A stretch of DNA of 64,000 nucleotides from Albimonas pacifica (GCF_900113695.1 NZ_FOQH01000012.1:62001-126000), one strand, 5' to 3'. Counted from the first letter of the stretch, positions 1 to 8,065 are shown. Notes: a model not told the origin generated them from the sequence alone. Program-made: numbers and translations.

Positions 1-561
1 GTAGATGGCGCTGGGCAGGGTGCGCGTCTCGCCGGGGATGTTGGAGACGAAGGTGATCGTGGCGCCGAACTCGCCCATCGCCTTGGCGAAGGCCAGCACC
101 GCGCCCGCCACGATTCCGGGCAGGATCAGCGGCAGGGTGACGGTGGCGAAGACCCAGGGGCGCGAGGCGCCCAGCGTGCCCGCGGCCTGCTCCAGCTTCG
201 GATCGACCGCATCGATCGACAGGCGGATGGCGCGGACCATCAGCGGAAAGGCCATGACGGCGGCGGCCAGCGCCGCGCCCGTCCAGCGGAAGGCGAGGAC
301 GACGCCGACCTCGGCCAGCAGGCTCCCCACCGGACCGCGGGTTCCGAACACCATCAGCAGCAGCCAGCCGGTCACCACCGGCGGCAGCACGAGGGGCAGG
401 TGCACCAGCCCGTTCAGCAGCCCCCGCCCCGGAAACCGCCAGCGGGCCAGCGCGTGGGCCGCGAGCAGGGCGAAGGGCAGCGAGCCCGCCGTCGCCCAGG
501 CCGAGACCTTCAGCGACAGCGACAGCGCCTCCAGCGCCTCGGGGCCGGGGAGCCAGCTCAC
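1..561 (-). CDS. modB: Molybdate ABC transporter permease ModB (3' end missing)
   Basis: Inner-membrane permease of the molybdate importer, working with periplasmic ModA and a ModC ATPase that would lie beyond the window. Reading the minus strand from a GTG at 561, the protein begins MSWLPGPEALEALSLSLKVS and carries several hydrophobic segments. The usual permease-ATPase coupling region (EQAAGTLGASRPWVFATVTL) and the ModB-typical KAMGEFGATITF follow. About 187 codons are present of the roughly 225 usual for ModB, because the gene runs off the left edge. It starts 8 bases downstream of the modA stop, so the two are co-transcribed. Family assignment is strong; the start codon is a GTG with no better alternative seen. 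Confidence 0.9.
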   Translation of the reverse strand, partial: MSWLPGPEALEALSLSLKVSAWATAGSLPFALLAAHALARWRFPGRGLLNGLVHLPLVLPPVVTGWLLLMVFGTRGPVGSLLAEVGVVLAFRWTGAALAAAVMAFPLMVRAIRLSIDAVDPKLEQAAGTLGASRPWVFATVTLPLILPGIVAGAVLAFAKAMGEFGATITFVSNIPGETRTLPSAIY

Positions 562-568
562 CGCCCGC

Positions 569-1375
569 TCAGCCGTCCGCGCCGGGGGCGCGGGGGGCGG
601 GGATCACCGCGAACCCCTGCCGTTCGAAGGCGGCGCGGGCGCGGGGGCCCTGCAGGAAGGCCAGGAAGCCGGCGGCGGTCTCTCCGGCGCCGGTCAGCAG
701 CGCGGCGGGGTAGACGATGGGCGGATGCGAGTCCTCGGGGAAGGTCGCGACCACCGAGACGTCGGGCTCCGCGGCCGCGTCGGTGGCGTAGACGACGCCC
801 AGCGGCGCCTCGCCGGCCGCGACCAGCGCCAGGGCGGCGCGCACGTTGTCGGTCTGGGCGACGCGGGGCGCGACCGCCTCCCACAGGCCCAGGCTCTCCA
901 GCGCGGCCTTGCCGTAGATGCCGGCGGGCACCGCCTCGACCAGGGCCATGGCGAGGCGGTCCTCGCCGAGGATGCCGGCGAGGTCGAGTCCGGGAGCGAG
1001 CGCGAGGGGGGCCGCGTCCGGCCCGTGGGCGACCAGCACCAGGGCGTTGCGCAACAGGTCCACGCGGGCGCCCGCGGCGAGCAGGCCGTCGGCCTCCAGC
1101 CGGTCCATCCACTCGGAGTTGGCCGAGACGAACACCTCCGCCGGCGCGCCCTGCTGGATCTGGCGGGCCAGCGCCGAGGAGCCGGCGAGCGAGATCCTCG
1201 CCTCGTCCCCCGTCTCCTCCGCGAAGGCCGCCGCGATCTCGTCCATGGCGTTCTTCAGGCTGGCGGCGGCGAAGACGGTGACCTCGCCTGCCCGCGCGGC
1301 GGGGGCGAGGGCGGCGGCCAGCGCCAGCCCGGCGCCGAAGGCGAGCGCGGCGAAAGGGGGGCGGAGAGACGGCAT
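569..1375 (-). CDS. modA: Molybdate-binding periplasmic protein ModA
   Basis: Periplasmic substrate-binding protein that captures molybdate for the ModBC importer. About 268 residues. It opens with a signal peptide (MPSLRPPFAALAFGAGLALA, cleavage near AARAG) followed by EVTVFAAASLKNAMDEIAAA, the typical ModA start in which the Ser binds oxyanion. Further ModA motifs are GSSALARQI and GVVYATDA. I chose the ATG at 1375 because the signal peptide begins there; an in-frame upstream start at 1441 would cover the operator between modE and modA. It lies between a short modE-like gene and modB in one minus-strand operon. Confidence 0.93.
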   Translation of the reverse strand: MPSLRPPFAALAFGAGLALAAALAPAARAGEVTVFAAASLKNAMDEIAAAFAEETGDEARISLAGSSALARQIQQGAPAEVFVSANSEWMDRLEADGLLAAGARVDLLRNALVLVAHGPDAAPLALAPGLDLAGILGEDRLAMALVEAVPAGIYGKAALESLGLWEAVAPRVAQTDNVRAALALVAAGEAPLGVVYATDAAAEPDVSVVATFPEDSHPPIVYPAALLTGAGETAAGFLAFLQGPRARAAFERQGFAVIPAPRAPGADG

Positions 1376-1395
1376 GGCGGGATCCGGATCGGGGG

Positions 1396-1419
1396 CGATA
1401 TGGTTCACGGGGAATATCG
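1396..1419 (-). promoter_or_regulatory. Mo-box-like inverted repeat upstream of modA (putative ModE operator)
   Basis: CGATAT, 12 bases, then ATATCG, an exact inverted repeat spanning 24 bp in the 69-bp gap between the modE-like stop and the modA start. ModE operators in E. coli and Rhodobacter have CGnTAT-type half-sites with the outer CG pairs about 24 bp apart, as here. The neighbouring ModE-like gene supports the reading. It would repress modAB when molybdate is plentiful. Binding itself is inferred. Confidence 0.6.
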
Positions 1420-1444
1420 AGCCCGCAGCGCGCGGGCGCAAGCG

Positions 1445-1807
1445 TTATGTTCCTTCGGGAATATCCCTCATCAGAGCCTGCAGCCGCCCGACGTGGGGGG
1501 CGCCGGCGCGCTCGGCCTCGGCCTCCAGGGCGCGGTATTCGGCCAGCACCGCCCGGCCGGCCTCGGTCACCGCCGCCCCGCCGCCCCGGGCCCCCCCGCG
1601 GGAGCGGAGCACCAGCGGCTCTCGGAACATGGCGTTCAGCGTTTCGACGAGCTGCCAGGCGCGCTTGTAGCTCATGCCCATCTCGCGCCCCGCGGCGGCG
1701 ATCGAACCGGTGGCGGCGATGCGCTCCAGCAGCTCGGCCTTGCCGGGGCCGATCATCTCCTCGGGGCCGAACACGATGCGGATGCGATAGCGGGGCGGCT
1801 CTGACAT
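1445..1807 (-). CDS. Short ModE-like winged helix-turn-helix regulator
   Basis: DNA-binding regulator of about 120 residues, starting MSEPPRYRIRIVFGPEEMIG. It matches the N-terminal HTH domain of ModE (KAELLERIAATGSIAAAGRE, then MSYKRAWQLVETLNAMF and a GGARGGG turn). The protein ends at IPEGT and has no room for the C-terminal molybdate-binding Mop/TOBE domains of full-length ModE (about 260 residues). It is therefore a DNA-binding domain only. First gene of the modE-modA-modB unit. I use the ATG at 1807; an ORF start at 1978 would add a low-complexity leader. How it would sense molybdate without the ligand domain is unknown. Confidence 0.85.
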   Translation of the reverse strand: MSEPPRYRIRIVFGPEEMIGPGKAELLERIAATGSIAAAGREMGMSYKRAWQLVETLNAMFREPLVLRSRGGARGGGAAVTEAGRAVLAEYRALEAEAERAGAPHVGRLQALMRDIPEGT

Positions 1808-1992
1808 GGGGCGGAGGATGGACCGGCGGGGCAGGGGGGACAAGGCGCTCCGCCCTCGCCGCCGCGCTCTTGCTCTCGGGCGCGCCAGCGGCGATGGATG
1901 GGCCCCAGACGCCGCCCGCGCCCGCGGGACGGCGCGCCAGGACGCCGGCCCGCGACCCCCGCGAGGCCCGGAACCCACCGGAGGAGCCCCCC

Positions 1993-2991
1993 ATGCCCGA
2001 CCTGCCCGACACCATGCGCGTCGTGGAGATCTCCGAGTTCGGCGGACCCGAGGTCCTCAAGCCCGGAACCCGTCCCGTGCCCACGCCCGGCGCCGGCGAG
2101 ATCCTGATCAAGGTCGCCGCCTCGGGCGTGAACCGCCCCGACGCGCTGCAGCGGATGGGCAACTACCCGGTGCCGCCGGGCGCCTCGGACCTGCCGGGGC
2201 TGGAGGCCGCGGGCACGGTCGCGGCGGTGGGCGAGGGCGTCGGCCGCTGGAAGGTCGGCGACAAGGTCTGCGCGCTGCTGCCGGGCGGCGGCTACGCCGA
2301 ATACGCCGTGACCCCCGCCGACCACGCCCTGCCGGTCCCCGAGGGCCTGTCGATGGAGGCCGCGGCCTGCCTGCCCGAGACGGTGTTCACCGTCTGGATC
2401 AACGCCTTCCGCCGGGTGGGCCTGAAGGGGGGCGAGACCTTCCTGGTGCACGGCGGCAGCTCGGGCATCGGCTCGACCGCGATCCAGCTCGCCGCCGCCC
2501 GCGGGGTGCGCGTGTTCACCACCGTCGGCAACGCGGAGAAGGCCGAGTTCTGCCGCGGGCTGGGCGCGGAGGCCGCGATCAACTACCGCGAGCAGGACTT
2601 CGTCGAGGAGGTCAAGGCGCTGACCGACGGCCGCGGCGTGGACGTGATCCTGGACATGGTGGGCGGCGACTACATCAACCGGGACATCAAGGCGCTGGCC
2701 GACGACGGCCGGCTGAGCTTCATCGCCTTCCTGGGCGGGCCCAAGGCCGAGGTGAACTTCGCCCAGGTGATGATCCGCCGCCTGACGATCACCGGCTCGA
2801 CGCTGCGCCCCCGCTCGATCGCCTTCAAGGCCGAGACGGCGCGCGAGATCGAGGCCGAGGTCTGGCCGCTGGTCGAGGCCGGCCGCCTCGCCCCGGTGAT
2901 CCACGCCCGCTTCCCGCTGGAGGAGGCCGCGAAGGCCCACGCGCTGATGGAGAGCTCGGCCCACATGGGCAAGATCGTCCTGACGCTCTGA
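1993..2991 (+). CDS. NAD(P)H:quinone oxidoreductase, zinc-independent MDR family
   Basis: A 332-residue medium-chain dehydrogenase/reductase of the quinone oxidoreductase (QOR/PIG3) type, likely reducing quinones or other alpha,beta-unsaturated carbonyls with NADPH. Visible parts are the GroES-like N-terminal domain (VVEISEFGGPEVL, then SGVNRPDALQR) and the Rossmann nucleotide loop HGGSSGIGSTAIQLA, near residues 153-167. The C-terminal HARFPLEEAAKAHALMESS is typical. The zinc-binding Cys/His set of alcohol dehydrogenases is absent. The ATG at 1993 is preceded by GGAGGA. It is divergent from the modE-like gene with about 185 bp between them. Substrate cannot be told. Confidence 0.88.
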   Translation: MPDLPDTMRVVEISEFGGPEVLKPGTRPVPTPGAGEILIKVAASGVNRPDALQRMGNYPVPPGASDLPGLEAAGTVAAVGEGVGRWKVGDKVCALLPGGGYAEYAVTPADHALPVPEGLSMEAAACLPETVFTVWINAFRRVGLKGGETFLVHGGSSGIGSTAIQLAAARGVRVFTTVGNAEKAEFCRGLGAEAAINYREQDFVEEVKALTDGRGVDVILDMVGGDYINRDIKALADDGRLSFIAFLGGPKAEVNFAQVMIRRLTITGSTLRPRSIAFKAETAREIEAEVWPLVEAGRLAPVIHARFPLEEAAKAHALMESSAHMGKIVLTL

Positions 2992-3066
2992 GGCGGACGG
3001 CGCGGCGGGACCTCCGCAAGGGGGCCCCGCCGCGGGGTCGTCCCGGCCGGGGCCGTCGCGCGGCGT

Positions 3067-3252
3067 TCAGCTTTCGGGCGGGTGCAGCGCCTCGATGGCG
3101 TCGCGGAGCAGGTCCGAGGGTTCGTGGAGGTCCATCGCATCGGCCTCGCGCTGGGCCCAGATCAGAACGCGGATCAGGGCCAACCTTCGGCGGGCGCGTT
3201 CTTCGTCGGTTTCGCCGAGGGCGGCGTCAGGCTGGCGGGGCGTGCGGCTCAA
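3067..3252 (-). CDS. Small conserved-looking hypothetical protein
   Basis: A 61-residue ORF ending EPSDLLRDAIEALHPPES, with an arginine-rich amphipathic middle (RRRLALIRVLIWAQREADAM). It has a plausible globular composition, unlike the Arg/Pro-rich shadow frames around it. The only upstream start fitting this length is a TTG at 3252, so the true start is uncertain. I do not recognise a family. It sits alone between the convergent quinone oxidoreductase and the leader of trcR. Confidence 0.45.
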   Translation of the reverse strand: MSRTPRQPDAALGETDEERARRRLALIRVLIWAQREADAMDLHEPSDLLRDAIEALHPPES

Positions 3253-3630
3253 ACGGGATCCCGTGGCGTCTGCGGAACCGGACCGGCGGTTGAAACGCGA
3301 TCCGGACCCTCGATGTGCAACCGATCAACGGCCCGGCGACGTAACGTCACGCCATCGAAGCCCCATTAGAGTTTCCACATCGTTGGTTGAATCGCAACCC
3401 ACTGTGAACAGCCTGAAGCTGCGACAGGCGCGGCCGATGCGCGGGGCGCGCCCGGTTCCGCCCACGCGCCGCATCGCGGGGGACGATGCGGGGGGCCTTT
3501 CCTCCGCGTCCCAAAGCGACTATATCACGGCCGCCTCCCTATCAGAACAGGGTCGGCCGCCGGGAAACCGGATGCGGCCGGGTTCTTCGGAACCGAGGAT
3601 GACGTCTTGCCGGGAGAGGACCCGAGACCG
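3253..3630. other. Intergenic region and likely trcR leader
   Basis: 378 bp with no convincing gene. It holds the perfect palindrome GACGT-A-ACGTC at 3338-3348. An AT-rich TATATC at 3521-3526 could be a -10 element for trcR, though no good -35 precedes it. Nothing else stands out. Confidence 0.4.
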
Positions 3631-4413
3631 ATGAGCGATTCGCTGCCGCTGATGCCGAAAGCCACCGCCGTCTGGCTGGTGGACAACACGACCCTGACCT
3701 TCACCCAGATCGCCTCTTTCTGCGGCCTGCACGAGCTCGAGGTCAACGGCATCGCCGACGGCGAGGTCGCCCAGGGCATGAAGGGCTTCGATCCGGTCGC
3801 CAACAACCAGCTCGAGCAGTCGGAGATCGACCGCTGCGAGAAGGACCCGACCCTGCGCCTGCGCCTGAAGCGCACCCAGGCGATGGAGGGCGAGGCCCGC
3901 CGCAAGGGCCCCCGCTACACGCCGCTCTCCAAGCGCCAGGAGCGTCCGGCCGCCATCGCCTGGCTGGTGCGCTACCACCCGGAGCTGTCGGACGGCCAGA
4001 TCTCGAAGCTGGTAGGCACCACCAAGCCGACGATCCTGTCGATCCGCAACCGCACCCACTGGAACGCCCAGAACATCCAGCCGGTCGACCCGGTCGCCGT
4101 CGGCCTGTGCTCGCAGTCCGAGCTCGACGAGGCCGTGCGCCGCGCCGCCGAGCGCAAGCGCCGCGAGCGCGAGGAAGTCATGTCCCACGAGGAGCGGATG
4201 TCCCTGCTCTCGACGGACGAGAGCCTCGCCGCCCGGCCCGAGCCGCGGATGCCCTCCAACATCTCCGGCCTCGAGAACTTCTCGCTGGTCGACTCGCGCG
4301 ACGACGAGGACGACCGCCGCGTCGACCCGCGCGAGACGCTGGACCCCGACGCGCTGTTCAACCTGCCCGGCGGGTCGGACGACGACGAGGACGAGGACGA
4401 CCAGCCCCGCTGA
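3631..4413 (+). CDS. trcR: Cell-cycle transcriptional regulator TrcR (DUF1013)
   Basis: DUF1013 protein of alphaproteobacteria, known as the cell-cycle regulator TrcR. The 260-residue protein starts MSDSLPLMPKATAVWLVDNT and continues TLTFTQIASFCGLHELEVNG and IADGEVAQGMKGFDPV, which are hallmarks of the family. A second HTH-like stretch follows (HPELSDGQISKLVGTTKPTI, around residues 120-145). The C-terminus is a long acidic tail (DDDEDEDDQPR). The ATG at 3631 was preferred to the in-frame one at 3607 because the family begins near MPKATAVWLV. It is followed by a strong hairpin at 4440, so it is probably monocistronic. Confidence 0.92.
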   Translation: MSDSLPLMPKATAVWLVDNTTLTFTQIASFCGLHELEVNGIADGEVAQGMKGFDPVANNQLEQSEIDRCEKDPTLRLRLKRTQAMEGEARRKGPRYTPLSKRQERPAAIAWLVRYHPELSDGQISKLVGTTKPTILSIRNRTHWNAQNIQPVDPVAVGLCSQSELDEAVRRAAERKRREREEVMSHEERMSLLSTDESLAARPEPRMPSNISGLENFSLVDSRDDEDDRRVDPRETLDPDALFNLPGGSDDDEDEDDQPR

Positions 4414-4439
4414 TCGCCCCTCCGCCTTCCGCGGACCCG

Positions 4440-4466
4440 AACGCCCGGCCCCACGGCCGGGCGTTT
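4440..4466 (+). terminator. Hairpin terminator after trcR
   Basis: Perfect 11-bp stem AACGCCCGGCC / GGCCGGGCGTT around a CCAC loop, followed by a short T run. It starts 27 bases past the trcR stop and also faces the end of the convergent minus-strand gene at 4485. Confidence 0.75.
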
Positions 4467-4484
4467 CGCGTTTGGGGGTCCGCC

Positions 4485-5201
4485 TCAGCCCTCGCGACCA
4501 GGGGCCGGCTCCAGGAAGGTCGACGCTCCGCTGCTGACCCAGCCGAGCAGCAGGTCGCGGCCGCAGGGCAGGGAATGGGCCATCAGGCGGCCCGGCGCCG
4601 GATCGGGGAGGCCGAGCCAGGCGCAGAACGCCTCGAAATCTTCGAGCCGCCGATGGCGCGGCGAGAAGGACTGCACCAGCATCGCCGCCGCGTCGGCGCC
4701 GCGCCGCTGCGCCTCCAGGATCGCGGCGGCGCTGCGGTGCAGTAGCTGGTATCGCAGCGCAAGCGGCGGGGCGGCGGCGCCGAGCAGAGCGAGGATCGCC
4801 GCCAGCCGCGCGCCGCGGCCAGGAGAGCGGTCGGGCGTCCAGGCGGCGAGCGTCGGGCCGAAGGATTCCTCCACCTTCGCCTCGACGGCCGTCGCGATGC
4901 GGCGCGGGCCGATGTCGATCATGGCGAACACGTCGCACTGGCTGGCGCCGCCGCGGCCGGGGAGGGGAACCTTGAACTCGGGTTCGGCCGTCGCCAACCG
5001 CGCCTCGGGCCCCAGCAAAGCCGCGACCTCCGGCGGCAGGCCCGACGGAGCGCTCTGCGCCGCCTCCCAGCTGCGCGCCGCCGCCATCGCCGAAAAGCCG
5101 GGCCGCCACTGGGTCTTGGGGTTGGCGAGCAGGGCCTTCCAGCACTCCGGTCCTTGGCTCGGCCGGCGCGCGCCGTCGCGGGTGATGAAGATGCGGGTCA
5201 T
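4485..5201 (-). CDS. DUF6946-like protein of unknown function
   Basis: 238-residue protein starting MTRIFITRDGARRPSQGPEC. It resembles the DUF6946 family as I remember it: a W-R-x-G-x-S-A region (QWRPGFSAMAAARSWEAA), LPPEVAALLGPEARL, then KVPLPGRGGASQCDVFA. The spacing D-x(n)-E-A-K (CDVFAMIDIGPRRIATAVEA, then KVEE) looks like the D...ExK core of the PD-(D/E)xK nuclease fold. That is an inference, not an established activity. No signal peptide or membrane segment. It lies between trcR and the F0 operon, with terminators on both sides, so it is expressed alone. Confidence 0.7.
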   Translation of the reverse strand: MTRIFITRDGARRPSQGPECWKALLANPKTQWRPGFSAMAAARSWEAAQSAPSGLPPEVAALLGPEARLATAEPEFKVPLPGRGGASQCDVFAMIDIGPRRIATAVEAKVEESFGPTLAAWTPDRSPGRGARLAAILALLGAAAPPLALRYQLLHRSAAAILEAQRRGADAAAMLVQSFSPRHRRLEDFEAFCAWLGLPDPAPGRLMAHSLPCGRDLLLGWVSSGASTFLEPAPGREG

Positions 5202-5267
5202 CGCTCCAGTCTGGACCGGGGAGCGGCCTCTGACAATTCAGGTTCCGGGGGCCGCTCTCGCAAAGAG

Positions 5268-5298
5268 AAAGGGCCGCGCCCGGAAGGCGCGGCCCTTT
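5268..5298 (-). terminator. Terminator of the F0 ATP synthase operon
   Basis: Perfect 13-bp stem AAAGGGCCGCGCC / GGCGCGGCCCTTT with a 5-base loop. On the minus strand it is followed by CTCTTTG. It lies 26 bases past the atpF stop. Confidence 0.8.
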
Positions 5299-5323
5299 GC
5301 GGGTCTCGGCGGAACAGCGCCGC

Positions 5324-5809
5324 TCAGTGCAGCTTGGCGCCCACGGTGGCGATGCCCTCGTCGGTGAGCCTGGCGCGGGCCTCGGCGGACATCGAGTCCT
5401 TGAGGACCTCGGAGGTCGCGGCGACGGCGACGCGGACCGCCTCGTTGCGCACGGCGCGCACGGCGTTGTCCTCGGCGGCGCCGATCTGCTCCTCGGCGGA
5501 CTTCAGGCGGCGGGCGATCGAGACCTCGAGGTCCTTCTTCGCCTGCTTGGCGGCCTCTTCGGCCTCGGTGCGGGCGTGGGCGACGATGTCGGCGACCTGG
5601 CCCTCGACCTCCTTCTGCTTGCGCTCGTAGGAGGCCAGCAGCGACTGGGCTTCCTCGCGCAGGCGGCGGGCCTCGTCGAGCTCCTCCTTGATGCGCACCG
5701 CGCGCTTGTCCAGCGCGGCGGCGAGCTTCTTGTGCACGCCGGCGTACCACAGCACGCCGATGAACAGGACGAAGGCGACGAAGACGACGAAGTTGGAGTT
5801 ATGCCACAT
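5324..5809 (-). CDS. atpF: ATP synthase F0 subunit b
   Basis: Peripheral-stalk b subunit of F1F0-ATP synthase, linking the membrane a/c sector to F1. 161 residues. One N-terminal membrane helix (NFVVFVAFVLFIGVLWYAGV) is followed by a long charged coiled coil (KRAVRIKEELDEARRLREEA onward) up to the C-terminus. Length fits alphaproteobacterial b subunits. The last gene of the F0 operon, it starts 4 bases after the b' stop. The F1 genes are not in this window, which is the split arrangement known in Rhodobacter and Rhodospirillum. Confidence 0.95.
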   Translation of the reverse strand: MWHNSNFVVFVAFVLFIGVLWYAGVHKKLAAALDKRAVRIKEELDEARRLREEAQSLLASYERKQKEVEGQVADIVAHARTEAEEAAKQAKKDLEVSIARRLKSAEEQIGAAEDNAVRAVRNEAVRVAVAATSEVLKDSMSAEARARLTDEGIATVGAKLH

Positions 5810-5813
5810 GGGT

Positions 5814-6404
5814 TCAGCCCTCCACGCGCTTGGAGACGGCGGCGGTCAGCGCCGACGGGTCGGCGGCGCCCGGCGCCACGGCCTCGGCCAGCGCCACGGC
5901 GACCTCGCGGGCCACTTCCTGCACGGCGGCGGAAGCCTCGGCGCGGATCTCGGCGATGCGGGTCTCGGACTCGGCGGTCTTGGCGGCGATCTCGGCGTCG
6001 GCCTTCTCGATCGCGGCGTCGATCTCCTTCTGGATCTCGGCCTTGGTCGCGTCGGCGATGGCCTGCGCCTCGGCGCGGGCGTCGCTCAGCGCCTTCTGCC
6101 AGGCGGCCTCGGCCTCCTCGGCGCGGCGCTTGTAGTCGGCGGCGCGGTCCAGGTCGTCCTCGACCGCGTCGTGACGCTCCTCGATGATGCCGCCGATGCG
6201 GGGCAGCACCACGCGGTTGAACATCAGGTACATGACGACCAGCGCCACCAGCAGCCAGAAGACCTGCGAGGGGAAGGCGTCGAAATTGACCTGGGGAAGA
6301 CCGCCCGCGGCTTCTTCGGTGGCGTGAACGCCAGCACGAAGCTCCTCGGCGGCTTCGTGGACCGTCTCGGTCGCGGCCTGGGCGGCGCTGAAGAACAGGG
6401 CCAT
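5814..6404 (-). CDS. atpX: ATP synthase F0 subunit b'
   Basis: Second, divergent b-type stalk subunit (b'), which pairs with b as a heterodimer in photosynthetic and related alphaproteobacteria. 196 residues. An alanine-rich N-terminal extension precedes LPQVNFDAFPSQVFWLLVAL and a single membrane helix (VVMYLMFNRVVLPRIGGIIE). A long helical Ala/Glu-rich coiled coil follows. The ATG at 6404 has AGGAGA just upstream. It is separated from atpE by a 194-bp gap carrying a strong hairpin, unlike the tight spacing of the other genes here. Confidence 0.94.
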   Translation of the reverse strand: MALFFSAAQAATETVHEAAEELRAGVHATEEAAGGLPQVNFDAFPSQVFWLLVALVVMYLMFNRVVLPRIGGIIEERHDAVEDDLDRAADYKRRAEEAEAAWQKALSDARAEAQAIADATKAEIQKEIDAAIEKADAEIAAKTAESETRIAEIRAEASAAVQEVAREVAVALAEAVAPGAADPSALTAAVSKRVEG

Positions 6405-6552
6405 GCTCGTCTCCTGGGCTCGGCGGCCGGCCCGGGGGAGGCGCGGGAGAGCGCGGTCCGGGGGCGCGAGGCGGCGAAAATCTCGGTCAGGCGGGGCGGT
6501 GCGATCCCGGTTCGAGAGGAACCTGCGCGGGCCCGGCGCCAGTCAGGGGAGC

Positions 6553-6574
6553 GGGGCGCCCGCGAGGGCGCCCC
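6553..6574 (-). terminator. Stem-loop between atpE and atpX (processing or attenuation)
   Basis: Perfect 9-bp stem GGGGCGCCC / GGGCGCCCC with a 4-base loop, 24 bases past the atpE stop. No T tract follows on the minus strand, so full termination is unlikely. A stabilising 3' end or partial attenuator that keeps the c-subunit message more abundant is the likelier role. Confidence 0.6.
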
Positions 6575-6598
6575 GTCCGATCTCGTTCGTTCCGGGGA

Positions 6599-6835
6599 TC
6601 AGACCGCGAACAGCAGCAGCAGCGCCACCAGGAACGAGAAGATGCCCAGCGCCTCGGCGAAGGCCATGCCGACGAACAGCATCGCCTGCTGCTCGCCCGC
6701 GGCCGCCGGGTTGCGCAGCGCGCCGGCGAGGTAGTTGCCGGCCACGTTGCCGACGCCGAGACCGGCGCCGCCGAGGCCGATCGTGGCCAGGCCCGCGCCG
6801 ATGTACTGACCCATGCTTGCGATATCGCCTTCCAT
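6599..6835 (-). CDS. atpE: ATP synthase F0 subunit c
   Basis: Proteolipid that forms the proton-driven c-ring. 78 residues, two transmembrane helices joined by a polar loop ([13 protein letters not shown]). The ion-binding carboxylate is the Glu in [19 protein letters not shown] on helix 2. The first helix has the glycine-rich [20 protein letters not shown]. The start [15 protein letters not shown] matches Rhodobacter-type c subunits, so I kept the ATG at 6835. It lies between atpB and atpX. Confidence 0.97.
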   Translation of the reverse strand: MEGDIASMGQYIGAGLATIGLGGAGLGVGNVAGNYLAGALRNPAAAGEQQAMLFVGMAFAEALGIFSFLVALLLLFAV

Positions 6836-6911
6836 GTTCCTGGCTCCTTCGTGGGTTGGAAGTCGTGAATGGTCGACCGGGGGCGACGACCGCCGCCCGG
6901 CCGGTCGGATC

Positions 6912-7676
6912 TCAGTGCAGGTGCAGCGCGTCCTTGAGGTACACGCAGGTGAGGATCGTGAAGATATACGCCTGCACGCAGGCCACGAGCAGCTCCAGGG
7001 CGAAGATGCCGGTCATGGCCGCGATGGGAACGACGCCGAGGATGCCCAGCGCCGGGACGAAGGCCGCGAAGACCTTCAGCACCGCGTGGCCCGCCATCAT
7101 GTTGCCCGCAAGACGGACGGAATGGCTGAGGGGCCGCACGAAGTAGGAGATCAGCTCGATCAGGAACAGCACGCAGCGCAGCGCCACGGTGGGCGCGCTG
7201 CTGACCCAGAACAGCGAGATGAAGTGGAGGCCGTGGCGCATGAAGCCGATCACGGTGACCGAGATGAACACGATCAGCGCCAGCACGCCGGTGACGGCGA
7301 TGTGGGCGGTCGGCGTGAACGAGGCCGGGATCAGGCCGGCGACGTTCGCGATCAGGATGAACATGAAGACGGTGAAGATGTAGGGGAAGAACTTCGCCCC
7401 GTCCTCGCCGAGGATGTCCGCCACCATCTTGCGCACGAACATGTAGAGGCTCTCGGCCACCGACTGCATGCGGCCGGGCACCAGCGTCGCGTTGCGGGTG
7501 GGCAGCGCCAGCAGCAGGAAGGCGAACAGCACGCCGACCGCCAGCCAGAGCGTCTGGTTGGTGACGGTGAACAGGCCCAGGCTCTCGTCGCCGAACAGCG
7601 GCTTGACGATGAACTGGTCCATGGGATGGGCGTTGATGCCGCCCGAGCTCGCGCCGTGTTCCGCTCCGCCTGCCAC
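6912..7676 (-). CDS. atpB: ATP synthase F0 subunit a
   Basis: Membrane subunit a, which provides the proton half-channels facing the c-ring. 254 residues, with six or so hydrophobic helices. The essential Arg is in [20 protein letters not shown]. Other family marks are [12 protein letters not shown] near the N-terminus and [20 protein letters not shown]. Translation starts at a GTG at 7676, only 2 bases after the atpI stop, suggesting coupling. Confidence 0.96.
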   Translation of the reverse strand: MAGGAEHGASSGGINAHPMDQFIVKPLFGDESLGLFTVTNQTLWLAVGVLFAFLLLALPTRNATLVPGRMQSVAESLYMFVRKMVADILGEDGAKFFPYIFTVFMFILIANVAGLIPASFTPTAHIAVTGVLALIVFISVTVIGFMRHGLHFISLFWVSSAPTVALRCVLFLIELISYFVRPLSHSVRLAGNMMAGHAVLKVFAAFVPALGILGVVPIAAMTGIFALELLVACVQAYIFTILTCVYLKDALHLH

Positions 7677-7678
7677 GT

Positions 7679-8065
7679 TCAGCGTCCCTCGTCCTGTGGC
7701 GCGCGCGCGCCGTCAGCTTCGTCTGCGCCCTGGCCGCCCTGCGCGGCCCGGGCCTGGTTCTTCGACTGCAGCTCCTTGGCGGACTGCAGCATGACCTTGA
7801 CCCCCGAGGCGAACCCCGCGAGGACGAAAACGACCATGAACAGGGGGCCCGTGCCGAACAGCTCGTCGAGCCCCCATCCGATCGCCAGTCCCACCGCGAT
7901 GCCCGCGGTCAGGTCGATGACCATGCGCCACGCGAACTCGGCCCCATGCCACCGTGCGTGGGTCTCACGACGAGGCCGCGTCTCGGCCGTGCGCCGATCG
8001 CGGATCGCCTTGAGTCTCGCATCGATGTCCGAGAGGCTGGCCCCCTTCGGGTCGTGATCCGTCAC
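7679..8065 (-). CDS. atpI: ATP synthase accessory protein AtpI / AtpZ-like
   Basis: Small membrane protein encoded first in the F0 operon. Members are thought to help c-ring assembly or magnesium supply. 128 residues. A charged N-terminus (SLSDIDARLKAIRDRRTAE) precedes two membrane segments around MVIDLTAGIAVGLAIGWGLD and LFMVVFVLAGFASGVKVMLQ. It ends in a polar tail. The start is a GTG at 8065. Transcription begins near 8187 from a consensus-like promoter, giving a leader of about 120 bases. Confidence 0.88.
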   Translation of the reverse strand: MTDHDPKGASLSDIDARLKAIRDRRTAETRPRRETHARWHGAEFAWRMVIDLTAGIAVGLAIGWGLDELFGTGPLFMVVFVLAGFASGVKVMLQSAKELQSKNQARAAQGGQGADEADGARAPQDEGR

